Source of the DNA: Henriciella sp.
GTDB lineage: Bacteria > Pseudomonadota > Alphaproteobacteria > Caulobacterales > Hyphomonadaceae
Assembly: GCA_002733705.1 (NCBI GenBank)
Contig: NVWP01000001.1
Location: 18,639-82,638, forward strand
Length of the DNA: 64,000 bases
Direction of reading: 5' to 3'
Below, piece by piece: positions 28,902-36,593 of the stretch. Below the pieces are notes generated by a model, which was not told the DNA's origin, did not search any database, and was given only the letters and a program-made list of their open reading frames with translations. Within the stretch, counting starts at the first letter, position 1. The number at the start of each line of letters is the position of its first letter. Position numbers and translations under genes: made by a program.

Positions 28902-29698
28902 TGGCCGAACTCGCAACTACAGAACGCCGCCAGGAATTGGCTGCTCAGGAAGATCATCAGCCCATGGAGCTGATGCAGGTCATCGCACAGGCCGCCCGCG
29001 ATCCGCAGGTGGACGTGAACAAGATGCAGGCCCTCCTGCAGATGAAGCGTGAGGAAGAGGACCGGGACGCACAGCGCCTATTCAATCGCGCGTTCGTCGC
29101 CTGCAAGAAAGAGGTCCGGCCCGTCTATCGCAACAAGTACAACGAGCAAACCAAGTCGAAATATGCAGATGGCACCGCAGTTGCGGACGTGATTGATCCG
29201 GTCCAGGAGGAGCACGGTTTCTCTATCTCTTACAGCACCGCGCAAAGCGCCCGCGACGGCTATTACAAAATCATCGGCAAGCTCATCCACGAGGAAGGCC
29301 ACACCGAGCTTTATGAGGCCGATATTCCTGAGGACAAGACGGGAATAAAAGGCACCGCCAACAAGACGGACACGCACGCCTTTGGGTCATCCATGACCTA
29401 CGGTCGACGTTACCTCAAGCTGCTGATCTGGGATTTGGTCGTTAAGGACGATGACGGTCAGCGCGCAGGTATGGAGTCGCAAGGCACCATGACGACGCAG
29501 CAGGTCCAGCATCTCAAAAAGCTGATCAAGGAAGCGGGCGGGACCGAAGAGGCGTTCATCAAGTTTCTCAACACCCAGAAGGTGCCGGGCGACACGCTGG
29601 AGGAAATGCCTTTCGAGGCTTACGAGAGCGCCCGCCGTTCGCTCCAACGCCGCATTGAGAATGCCGCCACCACATCGAACAAGGAGAAGCTGCAATGA
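28901..29698 (+). CDS. ERF-family single-strand annealing protein
   Basis: 265 residues. The ERF core runs from about residue 50 to 200: LFNRAFVACKKEVRPVYRN, DGTAVADVIDPVQEEHGFSISY, KIIGKLIHEEGHTELYEADIP, and GSSMTYGRRYLKLLIWDLVVKDDDGQ. The C-terminal part (TTQQVQHLKKLIKEAGGTEEAF) is a small helical domain common in phage ERFs. It pairs DNA single strands with the exonuclease and SSB that follow, in lambda Red-like recombination. ATGA couples it to the exonuclease. Confidence 0.93.
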   Translation: MAELATTERRQELAAQEDHQPMELMQVIAQAARDPQVDVNKMQALLQMKREEEDRDAQRLFNRAFVACKKEVRPVYRNKYNEQTKSKYADGTAVADVIDPVQEEHGFSISYSTAQSARDGYYKIIGKLIHEEGHTELYEADIPEDKTGIKGTANKTDTHAFGSSMTYGRRYLKLLIWDLVVKDDDGQRAGMESQGTMTTQQVQHLKKLIKEAGGTEEAFIKFLNTQKVPGDTLEEMPFEAYESARRSLQRRIENAATTSNKEKLQ

Positions 29699-30321
29699 TC
29701 GAACAGGGTTCGCGCGCTTGGTTCGCGCAACGCTGCGGCAAGGTCACGGCCTCGCGTGTTGCTGACATCATCGCCAAGACGAAATCCGGCCCGGCCGCCA
29801 GCCGCAAGAACTATCTTGCCCAGCTGGTTGCCGAGCGCCTGACTGGAAACGTCGAAGAGACATTCACCAGCGCCGCGATGCAACACGGTATCGACACAGA
29901 GCCGCAAGCGAGGGCCGCCTATGCGTTCCTGTACGGCGTCGAGGTCGAGGAAGCTGGCTTCGTCCAGCACCCCTCTATCGAGGCCGCTGGCGCGTCTCCT
30001 GACGGCTTTGTGGGTGCGGCTGGGCTGCTTGAAATCAAATGCCCCAACACGGCAACCCATATCGACACCCTGACAGGCCAGAGCGTGCCGTCTCGATACC
30101 TCACACAGATCTACTGGCAGCTGGCCTGCACGGGGCGCGCATGGTGCGATTTCGTCAGCTTTGACCCGCGCATGCCAGTGGAGCTGCAGTTGTTCGTGAA
30201 GCGGGTCCGCCGCGACGACGAGCGCATTGCCGAGCTGGAGGCCGAAGTGAAGGCCTTCCTCTCCGAAGTTGAGGCCAAGGTGGCCGAACTCGAAACCCTG
30301 AAAATGAAGGATGCCGCATAA
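29695..30321 (+). CDS. YqaJ-family recombination exonuclease
   Basis: 208 residues. The lambda-exonuclease-like active site is visible: WFAQRCGKVTASRVADI at the start, QHGIDTEPQARAAY (Glu), GASPDGFVG (Asp) and LLEIKCPNTATH (E-x-K), then YLTQIYWQLACTGRAWCDFVSFDPR. It degrades one strand from double-strand ends to load the ERF annealase. The C-terminus is a short coiled coil. Confidence 0.93.
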   Translation: MIEQGSRAWFAQRCGKVTASRVADIIAKTKSGPAASRKNYLAQLVAERLTGNVEETFTSAAMQHGIDTEPQARAAYAFLYGVEVEEAGFVQHPSIEAAGASPDGFVGAAGLLEIKCPNTATHIDTLTGQSVPSRYLTQIYWQLACTGRAWCDFVSFDPRMPVELQLFVKRVRRDDERIAELEAEVKAFLSEVEAKVAELETLKMKDAA

Positions 30322-30764
30322 TGCTGAACAGATGTGAGTTTATCGGCTTTTTGGGCGGTGACCCGACCGTCAACCAGACCCAATCCGGCACCCGTGTCGC
30401 CAACTTCTCTCTGGCTGTCAGTGAGAAATGGAAAGACAAAAATGGCGAACGCCAAGAGCGCACCACATGGGTTCCCGTGGTCGCATGGGCTGGGCTTGCC
30501 GACATTGCCGGGCGCTATCTGAAGAAGGGTAGCAAGGTCTATGTGGCCGGTAAGTTCTCGGTCCGCAAATGGTCCGACCAACAGGGCAATGACCGCTACT
30601 CCACCGAAGTCGTCCTGCAAGGCTTCGACGGAACGCTTGTGATGCTGGACGGCGCCGGTGGCGGGTCAGGCAACAACCGCACGGGCGACTATTCCCACGA
30701 CCAGAGCCGCCCGGAAACGCCGCAGGACTTCAACCAAGATTTTGAAGACGAGATTCCTTTCTAG
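30321..30764 (+). CDS. ssb: Single-stranded DNA-binding protein (phage SSB)
   Basis: 147 residues. An OB fold starts MLNRCEFIGFLGGDPTVNQTQSGTRVANFSLAVSEKW in the usual SSB order, then TTWVPVVAWAGLADIAGRYLKKGSKVYVAGK. A glycine-rich linker and an acidic DFEDEIPF tail complete it; the tail recruits repair and replication partners. It follows the exonuclease with a TAATG overlap. Confidence 0.95.
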   Translation: MLNRCEFIGFLGGDPTVNQTQSGTRVANFSLAVSEKWKDKNGERQERTTWVPVVAWAGLADIAGRYLKKGSKVYVAGKFSVRKWSDQQGNDRYSTEVVLQGFDGTLVMLDGAGGGSGNNRTGDYSHDQSRPETPQDFNQDFEDEIPF

Positions 30765-30774
30765 GAGATGATCC

Positions 30775-31107
30775 ATGCCGATCACCGACCGACAGCTTGA
30801 ATGGGCGATGGAAATTCTCATCGACCGTGAGAACGAAGCCGCCAAGGCACGCGCTGGTCATGAGCACATGGCAGATCTTGATAAGGTCGTGCTGGCAAAA
30901 CTCATGGGTCAGAGCAACGAGAAATCGGCCGCCGCAAAAGAGGCATGGGCACGCGCTCACCCAGACTACGAAGCCCACCTAGAGCAGAAGAAGATGCTCG
31001 CAGAAATGGACTACGCAAAGCGAGACAGAAGGTCCGCCGCTAGTGCCGTGATTGAGATGTGGCGCACCGAGCAGAGCAATGCACGCGCCGCAGGACAGAT
31101 GCGCTAA
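30775..31107 (+). CDS. Helical phage protein next to ssb (unknown)
   Basis: 110 residues, nearly all helix: LEWAMEILIDRENEAAKARAGHEHM, DLDKVVLAKLMGQSNEKSAAAKEAWARAHPDYEAHL. Genes of this type regularly follow ssb in phages of this kind, and may act with recombination, but no function is known. A coil-forming motif is likely. Confidence 0.65.
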   Translation: MPITDRQLEWAMEILIDRENEAAKARAGHEHMADLDKVVLAKLMGQSNEKSAAAKEAWARAHPDYEAHLEQKKMLAEMDYAKRDRRSAASAVIEMWRTEQSNARAAGQMR

Positions 31108-31136
31108 CCCGCCGCAGCATGAAGGATGAGAGAGAG

Positions 31137-31382
31137 ATGGGAAAACAAAAAGACCTTGCGAAGATCATTCGGGATAATCCCGGCTGTGTGGCCGTTATCG
31201 ATAACGATTGCTGGTGGCTGTACGCAGCTGGCTATGAGGACGAGGACGATCCTGCGCCACTTGCCCGCGATGGCGAGGTAAAGCCATTGGGCGACGGCGG
31301 ATATGGCTCCGGCTGCGCATATGGCGGAGACATCCTTCAGGCGCTTGCCGTCATCGTCGGGGTCAAGGTCGAAAGCGTCTAA
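31137..31382 (+). CDS. Small acidic phage protein (unknown)
   Basis: 81 residues from MGKQKDLAKIIRDNPG; AAGGATGAGAGAG before this ATG favours it over one 18 bases earlier. It has CVAVIDNDCWWLY, an acidic loop (EDEDDP) and a GYGSGCAYGGDILQALAVIVGV end. No family recognised. Confidence 0.5.
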   Translation: MGKQKDLAKIIRDNPGCVAVIDNDCWWLYAAGYEDEDDPAPLARDGEVKPLGDGGYGSGCAYGGDILQALAVIVGVKVESV

Positions 31383-31384
31383 CC

Positions 31385-31873
31385 ATGACCCCAGACCGCA
31401 CCCCAGAGAAGCGCAAGCCCCTGACATGGGCCGAAGTCCCAGACGCTGAGAAGGCCCGCCTGCGTGACAGAGAGGCGGCTCAGAGACGCGAGACGAAGAA
31501 GCGGGGGCTTCCTGCCCTGCCTGTCTCCGTCGAAGGGCTATGGCTTGTGCAGCGCGGCATGTGCACGTGCAACGAGTGCCGGGGTGAAGTGCCTCTGGTC
31601 GTAGGAAAGATCGTCATAGCGCACCCGCACTTTCGGGCGGGCAAAGGCTCGCCAGGTCACGTCCCAACAAATGTAAGCCTCTGGCTGGAGCAGTGCAACA
31701 AACGCGAAGCCGGGCCGGAAACCTCCGCCATGTGGAAGGGCCGCAGGTTCGAGCCGGACCTGACCCGCACTAAGGCGAAGGCAAAGCCGAAAGGCAGCTT
31801 CCGCAAGCCACCCAAGGGATATGTCAGCCCGCTTTCAAAAGATCACCCACGATACCGGAAAGGTAAAATGTAA
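31385..31873 (+). CDS. HNH-like zinc-ribbon protein
   Basis: 162 residues. A basic N-terminus leads to RGMCTCNECRGEVPL (paired Cys) and, 40 residues later, AHPHFRAGKGSPGHVPTNVSLWLEQCNKREAG, which resembles the H-x(n)-N/H part of HNH folds. The tail is very basic. A DNA-cleaving or DNA-binding role, as in NinB/NinG-type recombination proteins, is plausible. The ATGA-like overlap couples it to the next gene. Confidence 0.55.
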   Translation: MTPDRTPEKRKPLTWAEVPDAEKARLRDREAAQRRETKKRGLPALPVSVEGLWLVQRGMCTCNECRGEVPLVVGKIVIAHPHFRAGKGSPGHVPTNVSLWLEQCNKREAGPETSAMWKGRRFEPDLTRTKAKAKPKGSFRKPPKGYVSPLSKDHPRYRKGKM

Positions 31874-32148
31874 TGAGCTATATCGTCGTCAACGCAGTGA
31901 ACGGGCCAGCCGCACGCCCCCGTGTCCATGGCTCTCTGGAGAGTGCGCAGAAAGAAGCCCAGAGGCTTGCACTGCAGCAACCCAACGTGAAATTCTACGT
32001 ACTCCAGACGCTGGGCTATGTCATCTCGAACCGGGTCGAGTGGAATAGCCTGAACGAATGGGATCCGGCTCCGAACCATCTCCACGATACTGACGTGCTT
32101 TCCAGCAACCACATTATCCGTGGAGATTGGGAAAGCACGCCGTTTTGA
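31873..32148 (+). CDS. Small phage protein (unknown)
   Basis: 91 residues (MSYIVVNAVNGPAARPRVHGSLESAQKEAQRLA...). The pattern of two strands, a helix and a strand (QQPNVKFYVLQTLGYVIS) resembles small phage alpha/beta proteins. Function unknown. Gene-spacing of 46 bases follows it. Confidence 0.55.
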   Translation: MSYIVVNAVNGPAARPRVHGSLESAQKEAQRLALQQPNVKFYVLQTLGYVISNRVEWNSLNEWDPAPNHLHDTDVLSSNHIIRGDWESTPF

Positions 32149-32194
32149 CCCGTAAACTCCAGTCCCGTCCATTCGGGAAGAAAGGTTAAGTGAG

Positions 32195-32440
32195 ATGATT
32201 TGCTTATGGACCGACTACCCGATTGTCGAATTGGGTGACGAACCGGGCAAGCGAGCGCCTGTCAGGCGGATCGATGCTTTGCATGAATACGACGGAGACA
32301 GATACGTCAAACTGACTGTCGGTGGTGTGACGAAAGAGATCAAAAGCGGTTACATTTACACAAAGCCGGGCCGCTTGGGCGAGGTTCCCTCTGTGTCGCG
32401 CCTAACCCTTGCCACCCTCACCCCGAAAGGCGGTGAGTGA
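32195..32440 (+). CDS. Small phage protein (unknown)
   Basis: 81 residues, beta-rich (RVKLTV-like strand RYVKLTVGGVTKEIKSGYIYTK). GAAAGGTTAAGTGAG precedes the ATG. The stop overlaps the next ATG. No family recognised. Confidence 0.55.
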   Translation: MICLWTDYPIVELGDEPGKRAPVRRIDALHEYDGDRYVKLTVGGVTKEIKSGYIYTKPGRLGEVPSVSRLTLATLTPKGGE

Positions 32441-32661
32441 TGCTGAGAGAGAAGCTGCCAGCTATCACAAGCAACTTTGCCATCCTCGATGTCGAGAAAC
32501 ACCGGCTGACGCTTGAGCGGCACATCAAGAAAAACGGCCCCGTCAGGCTCACCGTTGAACTGGAAGTCACCGGCCCATTCGGCAGCAATGACGGCACCAG
32601 CATAGAGTTCAATTGCAACGTGCTTTCCATCGCCCAATCCCTGAAAGGCAACCCCCAATGA
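32440..32661 (+). CDS. Small phage protein (unknown)
   Basis: 73 residues starting MLREKLPAITSNFAILDVEKH. It continues with a strand-rich pattern (PVRLTVELEVTGPFG, TSIEFNCNVLSIAQS). The ATG overlaps the previous stop (TGATG) and its stop overlaps the next start (ATGA). No known function. Confidence 0.55.
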   Translation: MLREKLPAITSNFAILDVEKHRLTLERHIKKNGPVRLTVELEVTGPFGSNDGTSIEFNCNVLSIAQSLKGNPQ

Positions 32662-33062
32662 CTCAACTGAACGATATTATTGAGAGACTGGAGAAAGCGA
32701 CGGAGGGGAGCTGGGAGCTCGATGCTCGCGTTTACGCCGAAGCCGTTGGCTCCGATGAAGTTTTTAACGGCTGTACCCTGCCGGAGGCTATAGAGCAGTT
32801 TCCAAACCACTGCGGCGGCATCTGTGGGGTTTGGGGAATACCCAACCTCACTACCGACCTCAACGCAGCCCTAGCGCTTGTTGAGGAGAGGCTGGGCTCT
32901 TTGCATGATCTTCGATTTGGGCTGACCGTCATATCAAGCGGATGGGGCACGGCGATTGATTTGAACGCGTCCACATTTGTCACCGGCGAGGCAAAAACCC
33001 CCGCCCTCGCAGTCTGCATCGCCCTACTCAAAGCTCTAGCGGAGGAAAAGAATGATGGCTGA
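32658..33062 (+). CDS. Small phage protein, DUF551/'EAxxGSxELD'-like pattern (unknown)
   Basis: 134 residues. MTQLNDIIERLEKATEGSWELDARVYAEAVG, read in parts (IIERLEKATEGSWELDA), is a start seen in many small phage proteins, as is the closing TPALAVCIALLKALAEE. It is coupled by ATGA to the gene before it. The function of these proteins is unknown. Confidence 0.6.
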   Translation: MTQLNDIIERLEKATEGSWELDARVYAEAVGSDEVFNGCTLPEAIEQFPNHCGGICGVWGIPNLTTDLNAALALVEERLGSLHDLRFGLTVISSGWGTAIDLNASTFVTGEAKTPALAVCIALLKALAEEKNDG

Positions 33063-33348
33063 TAATGTTGAGAAACTAAATGAAGCATTGGAGAACATTG
33101 CCGGACAGGGCGATTGGCGGCTTGGCGCGAGCGAGATTCGCGCCGCCCTTTCTGCGGCCGGGCTAGAGGTGAACAAGGTCGGGACGCGGGAGGCGCTGAC
33201 GAAGTTCGGTCACCTGCACTGCAAGGGCAACGCTCATTGGCCAGACGACGCAATTCTCACAGTCCAAGCCAGAGGATGCACCGAGCCATTCGGATTATTC
33301 GAGTTCGGCAGTCTCCGCACCGCAGCCGCTCTCACAAAGGAGGGCTAG
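33052..33348 (+). CDS. Small phage protein (unknown)
   Basis: 98 residues with GGAGG before tandem ATGs. It has NVEKLNEALENIAGQGDWRLGASEIRAALSAAGLEV then a short C-terminal part (FGLFEFGSLRTAAALTKEG). Overlaps the preceding gene by 11 bases. No family recognised. Confidence 0.55.
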   Translation: MMADNVEKLNEALENIAGQGDWRLGASEIRAALSAAGLEVNKVGTREALTKFGHLHCKGNAHWPDDAILTVQARGCTEPFGLFEFGSLRTAAALTKEG

Positions 33349-33351
33349 GGG

Positions 33352-33504
33352 ATGGCGTTCAGCTTGGCCGAGCTTTTGGTTGTTGGGGTGGTCTGCACAG
33401 CAGGTGCCGGGATTATTGGTTTCTTTGTCGGCTCAATTGTTGCCGTCAAACTCTGCGCGCGGATCATGACAAATGTTCGCGAGATTTTCGGACCCGCCGA
33501 CTGA
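33352..33504 (+). CDS. Small membrane protein (50 aa)
   Basis: MAFSLAELLVVGVVCTAGAG then IIGFFVGSIVAVKLCARIM: one long or two short transmembrane helices with glycine-rich faces. GGAGG lies 8-9 bases before the ATG. Its TGA overlaps the next ATG (TGATG). Position just before the excisionase-like gene. Function unknown. Confidence 0.65.
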   Translation: MAFSLAELLVVGVVCTAGAGIIGFFVGSIVAVKLCARIMTNVREIFGPAD

Positions 33505-33770
33505 TGACCGCGCGCTCTGCCTCTGCACGTTGGCCGCGAGCCCTTCGCGCCCCATTGGCGGCGCAGTACGTTGGCGCGTCCGAATCCACATTCAGGGAAT
33601 GGGTGAGCCGGGGCCTTATGCCTACGCCTCATCGCCCGCCTGATCCGCGCTCCAACATGGTCGTGTGGTTCATCGAAGAGCTTGATGATTACCTCGACCG
33701 CTTCACGAAAGACGGAGCGCCGGCCAATGACGACTGGAAAGATGACAAGGGGGAACCCGTCGCGCTATGA
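33504..33770 (+). CDS. Excisionase / AlpA-like HTH protein
   Basis: 88 residues. APLAAQYVGASESTFREWVSRGLMPTPHRPPDPRSNMVVWFIEELDDYL, read in parts (QYVGASESTFREWVSRGLMP; VVWFIEELDDYLDRF), is the MerR-like winged helix of AlpA/Xis proteins. It ends ATGA into the integrase, so the two are made together. It should steer the integrase towards excision, or control its expression. Confidence 0.75.
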   Translation: MTARSASARWPRALRAPLAAQYVGASESTFREWVSRGLMPTPHRPPDPRSNMVVWFIEELDDYLDRFTKDGAPANDDWKDDKGEPVAL

Positions 33771-34876
33771 CCGAAGGTATGGCGAAGATCCGGTATAACT
33801 ACCTTGTGAGGGACGTGACCCGCCACGGGCAAGTGCGCTGGTATGTCCGCAGGCCGGGTCAGAACAAAGTGCGCCTCAAGCTGACACCAGAAGACGAGGG
33901 CTTCACGAAGGAATACAAGGACGCCCTGAAAACCAAGAGCGCGAAGCCGGGCACTATTCGGGTGCAGCCCTATTCGCTCGGCTGGCTCATCAACCAGTAT
34001 TTCGCCAGCGCGCACTTTGCCGGGCTCGCCAAGGCCACGCAGGTGCAGCAGCGATCGATCCTCGGACGGGTCGCCCGCGAGAATGGCGACAAGGACGCCC
34101 GCACGCTCACCAGCGCCGCCGTTAAGGCTGGACGCGACAAGAGGGCCCAGACCCCCGGCGCCGCAAACAATTTCCTGAAATCGGTGAAGGCGCTCTATGT
34201 CTGGGGCATTGAGGCCGGACATGTGAAGCAGAACCCGGCGATAGGCGTGAAGCGCGCCAAGATGGGCAAGAGCACGTGGCTCCCGTGGACGCCAGAGCAG
34301 CGCGAACAGTTCTGCCGGGCCCACCCTATCGGGACCATGCCGCGCCTCGTCTATGCGCTCGCCTATGAGGCCGCGTTCCGCCGTTCCGACATCGTGACAG
34401 TCGGCAGGCAGCACATCAAAGACGGCTTCATTCTCAAGACGCAGGAGAAAACTGACGAGCCCGTATGGGTGCCAATCTCACCAGAGCTCCAAGCGTGCAT
34501 CGACGCTATGCCGAAGACGGGCCTGCACCTCGTCACCACCGCCTATGGCAAACCGTTCAGCGTGAAGGGGATTGGCGGGGCCATGCAACGCTGGCTGAAG
34601 CAGGCCGGGCTAGAGAAGGCCGGACTATCTCTGCACGGGCTCAGGAAGGCCGCTGGCGCCGATATGGCGGAAGGCGGGGCGACACAGGAAGAGATTGCCG
34701 CCGCCCTCGGACACAGCGGCACGAAGACCGCAAGCATCTACACCAAATCGGCTGACAAGAAACGCCTCGCACGGCAGGCTCAAGCGAAGCGGCAGGGAAC
34801 ATCTGCAACACAAAGTGTCCCACCTGAATCGTCCCACTCGGGGCCGGTGGGACAAAAGCGGAGAAAATCGCAATGA
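33767..34876 (+). CDS. Tyrosine recombinase / phage integrase
   Basis: 369 residues. The N-terminal arm domain (YLVRDVTRHGQVRWYVRRPGQ) and a SAM-like core-binding domain lead to the catalytic domain. The Arg is in YEAAFRRSDIVTV, the H-x-x-R in LHGLRKAAGA, the second His in ALGHSGTKT and the nucleophile in ASIYTKSA. The C-terminal 50 residues are basic and not conserved. It lies 22 bp from the tRNA 3' end, in the standard place of a tRNA-targeting integrase. Confidence 0.95.
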   Translation: MTEGMAKIRYNYLVRDVTRHGQVRWYVRRPGQNKVRLKLTPEDEGFTKEYKDALKTKSAKPGTIRVQPYSLGWLINQYFASAHFAGLAKATQVQQRSILGRVARENGDKDARTLTSAAVKAGRDKRAQTPGAANNFLKSVKALYVWGIEAGHVKQNPAIGVKRAKMGKSTWLPWTPEQREQFCRAHPIGTMPRLVYALAYEAAFRRSDIVTVGRQHIKDGFILKTQEKTDEPVWVPISPELQACIDAMPKTGLHLVTTAYGKPFSVKGIGGAMQRWLKQAGLEKAGLSLHGLRKAAGADMAEGGATQEEIAAALGHSGTKTASIYTKSADKKRLARQAQAKRQGTSATQSVPPESSHSGPVGQKRRKSQ

Positions 34877-34940
34877 TTACAGTGCCGCTTTTGAGGGGTG
34901 GTGGGCCCGGAGGGACTTGAACCCCCGACCAGACCGTTAT
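34877..34940. other. Probable phage attachment site (attL/attR side) in the tRNA 3' half
   Basis: The integrase stop is followed by 22 bases and then the CCA end of the tRNA gene. Phages with such integrases use the 3' half of a tRNA as attB and restore the gene from phage DNA. The second copy of the core lies left of the window, so its exact limits cannot be drawn here. Confidence 0.6.
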
Positions 34941-34975
34941 GAGCGGTCCGCTCTAACCAACTGAGCTACAGGCCC
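34899..34975 (-). tRNA. tRNA-Ile2 (CAU anticodon; lysidine type)
   Basis: A 77-base cloverleaf with encoded CCA. Acceptor GGGCCTG/CGGGCCC has one G-T pair, the anticodon stem is GACCG/CGGTC around CTCATAA, and the anticodon is at 34939-34941. The acceptor and anticodon stems match the Ile2 isoacceptor, in which C34 becomes lysidine, and differ from elongator and initiator tRNA-Met. Its 3' end faces the integrase. Confidence 0.9.
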
Positions 34976-35086
34976 TTTGCCGCGAGAAGCGCGCTTTTCC
35001 AACATGCCGCTGTCACGATGGTGCCGCAATGGCCTAATTGAATGGTGACTGCAAGTCCGGATCTGCCCGGACGCAAAAGGAGACAG

Positions 35087-35875
35087 ATGACCATGAAAAT
35101 CCCTGCACCCCGCACCCTACTGGCAAGCGGCGCAATGATCGGCCTGGTCGCCGGCGGCGCGGCTATCGCCCAGCAATCGGCCCAGCCTGCACAGATGCCG
35201 GGCGAGCACCCCGTCCCGTCAGACCACGCCAATTCGATCCAGCCGGAAACGACGCTGTCGGTCTCAGCCAGCGGAGAGGTTTCGCGCGCGCCGGACATCG
35301 CGACGATCACAGCCGGCGTGCAGACCGATGCCGACACGGCCTCTGCCGCCATGAGCCAGAATGCCTCTGCCATGGACGGTGTCTACAACGCGCTGGAAGA
35401 GGCCGGTGTGGCGGCGCGCGACATGCAGACCTCCAACCTCTCCCTGCAGCCGCGCTATGACTATTCCAACAATGATGGCCAGCCGCCGCGCGTCACCGGC
35501 TACACCGCCAGCAACCAGCTGAGCGTTACCGTTCGCGACCTCGACAATCTTGGCCGGACCATGGACGCCATCGTCCAGCAGGGCGGCAATACGATTTCGG
35601 GGCTGCAGTTCAGCCTGGATGATCCGAGCGAGGCACGTAACGAGGCCCGCCGTCAGGCCATCCAGACGGCGGTGAAGCGCGCCAATCTCTATGCGCAGGA
35701 GACCGGCTACCGGGTCGCCCGCATCGTCACCATCAATGAGCAGAGCGGCGGCTATCAGGGCCCCCAACCCATGATGATGGCGCGGGCTGAATCGGCAGAC
35801 ACCTCCACGCGCGTTTCCAGCGGTGAAGTGAATTACTCCGTCACCGTCGATGTGACGTTCGAGCTGCGCAAATAG
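35087..35875 (+). CDS. SIMPL-domain (DUF541) periplasmic protein
   Basis: 262 residues; AAAGGAG lies just before this ATG. A signal peptide (TLLASGAMIGLVAGGAAIAQQ) is followed by the SIMPL domain: LSVSASGEVSRAPDIATITAGVQT, TSNLSLQPRYDY, TGYTASNQLSVTVRDLDNLG, ISGLQFSLDDP, EARRQAIQTAVKRANLYA, and a last V-S-V-T-V-DVTFEL strand. These proteins form ring-like oligomers in the envelope; their role in stress resistance is poorly known. It is followed by an intrinsic terminator. Confidence 0.88.
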   Translation: MTMKIPAPRTLLASGAMIGLVAGGAAIAQQSAQPAQMPGEHPVPSDHANSIQPETTLSVSASGEVSRAPDIATITAGVQTDADTASAAMSQNASAMDGVYNALEEAGVAARDMQTSNLSLQPRYDYSNNDGQPPRVTGYTASNQLSVTVRDLDNLGRTMDAIVQQGGNTISGLQFSLDDPSEARNEARRQAIQTAVKRANLYAQETGYRVARIVTINEQSGGYQGPQPMMMARAESADTSTRVSSGEVNYSVTVDVTFELRK

Positions 35876-35906
35876 GGCGGCCCGTCCGCCGCGAGGCAAC
35901 ATGTGA

Positions 35907-35946
35907 AAAGGGCGGATCCGGGTAACCGGGTCCGCCCTTTCTTATT
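35907..35946. terminator. Bidirectional terminator between the SIMPL gene and panD
   Basis: GGGCGGATCCGGG / CCGGGTCCGCCC with a TAA loop and TTTC on one side, AAAA on the other. The genes on both sides converge on it. Confidence 0.9.
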
Positions 35947-35966
35947 TTCTGGTGGAGGCGCGCCGG

Positions 35967-36332
35967 TTAGTAGGCTGCGCTTGGCGTCTTCTGTTCATTG
36001 GCGTCATCCAGCAGCACAACCGTCGGGGCATGCTGACGGGCCTTTTCCGCGTCAATCGAGGCGAAGGCCGCAATGATCACCTTGTCGCCGACCGAGAAGT
36101 GACGCGCCGCCGCGCCGTTCACACCGATCGTGCGCGAGCCGCGCGGCGCTTCGATGGCATAGGTCTGAATGCGGGCGCCATTGGTGACGTTCCAGATATC
36201 CACACGCTCATTCGGCAGGATGCCGGAAGCGTCCAGCAGCGCCTGATCGATGGAGACAGAGCCTTCATAATGAAGGTCGCACTGCGTCACCGTTCCGGAA
36301 TGCAGTTTTGCTTTCAGCATGTTGAGAAGCAT
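35967..36332 (-). CDS. panD: Aspartate 1-decarboxylase
   Basis: 121 residues, makes beta-alanine from aspartate for pantothenate and CoA. The pro-enzyme cleavage site is intact: [10 protein letters not shown], with Gly24-Ser25 when MLLNMLKAK is the start, so Ser25 becomes the pyruvoyl group. Other conserved parts are [19 protein letters not shown] and [15 protein letters not shown] before the ATG supports the start. Confidence 0.96.
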   Translation of the reverse strand: MLLNMLKAKLHSGTVTQCDLHYEGSVSIDQALLDASGILPNERVDIWNVTNGARIQTYAIEAPRGSRTIGVNGAAARHFSVGDKVIIAAFASIDAEKARQHAPTVVLLDDANEQKTPSAAY

Positions 36333-36593
36333 GTTCGGTCTCCAATCGCTCTCTACATTTTGCCCTGCACTGATATGGGAATTCCTTCCCCGGCGTAAAG
36401 GCAGATGATGCGCCTCAATAATCAGCGCCTTAAAGCATAATGGGTGAAGGCCGTGAAGGGTTTCACGAAAGGGACTTATGAAAATGTGGATGAATACGCT
36501 GTAAGTTTGCCACATTCAGCATAGATGATCGAAGCTCGCGTGGCGCATGAGAGGCATGGCCAGCCGCCCGCAGATGTGACCCCTGGAGCTTCA

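Noticed and set aside
1-34900. Gene transfer agent instead of a prophage
   Set aside because: The region has an integrase beside a tRNA, an excisionase-like gene, repressor and replication genes, and terminase. GTA clusters lack these early genes.
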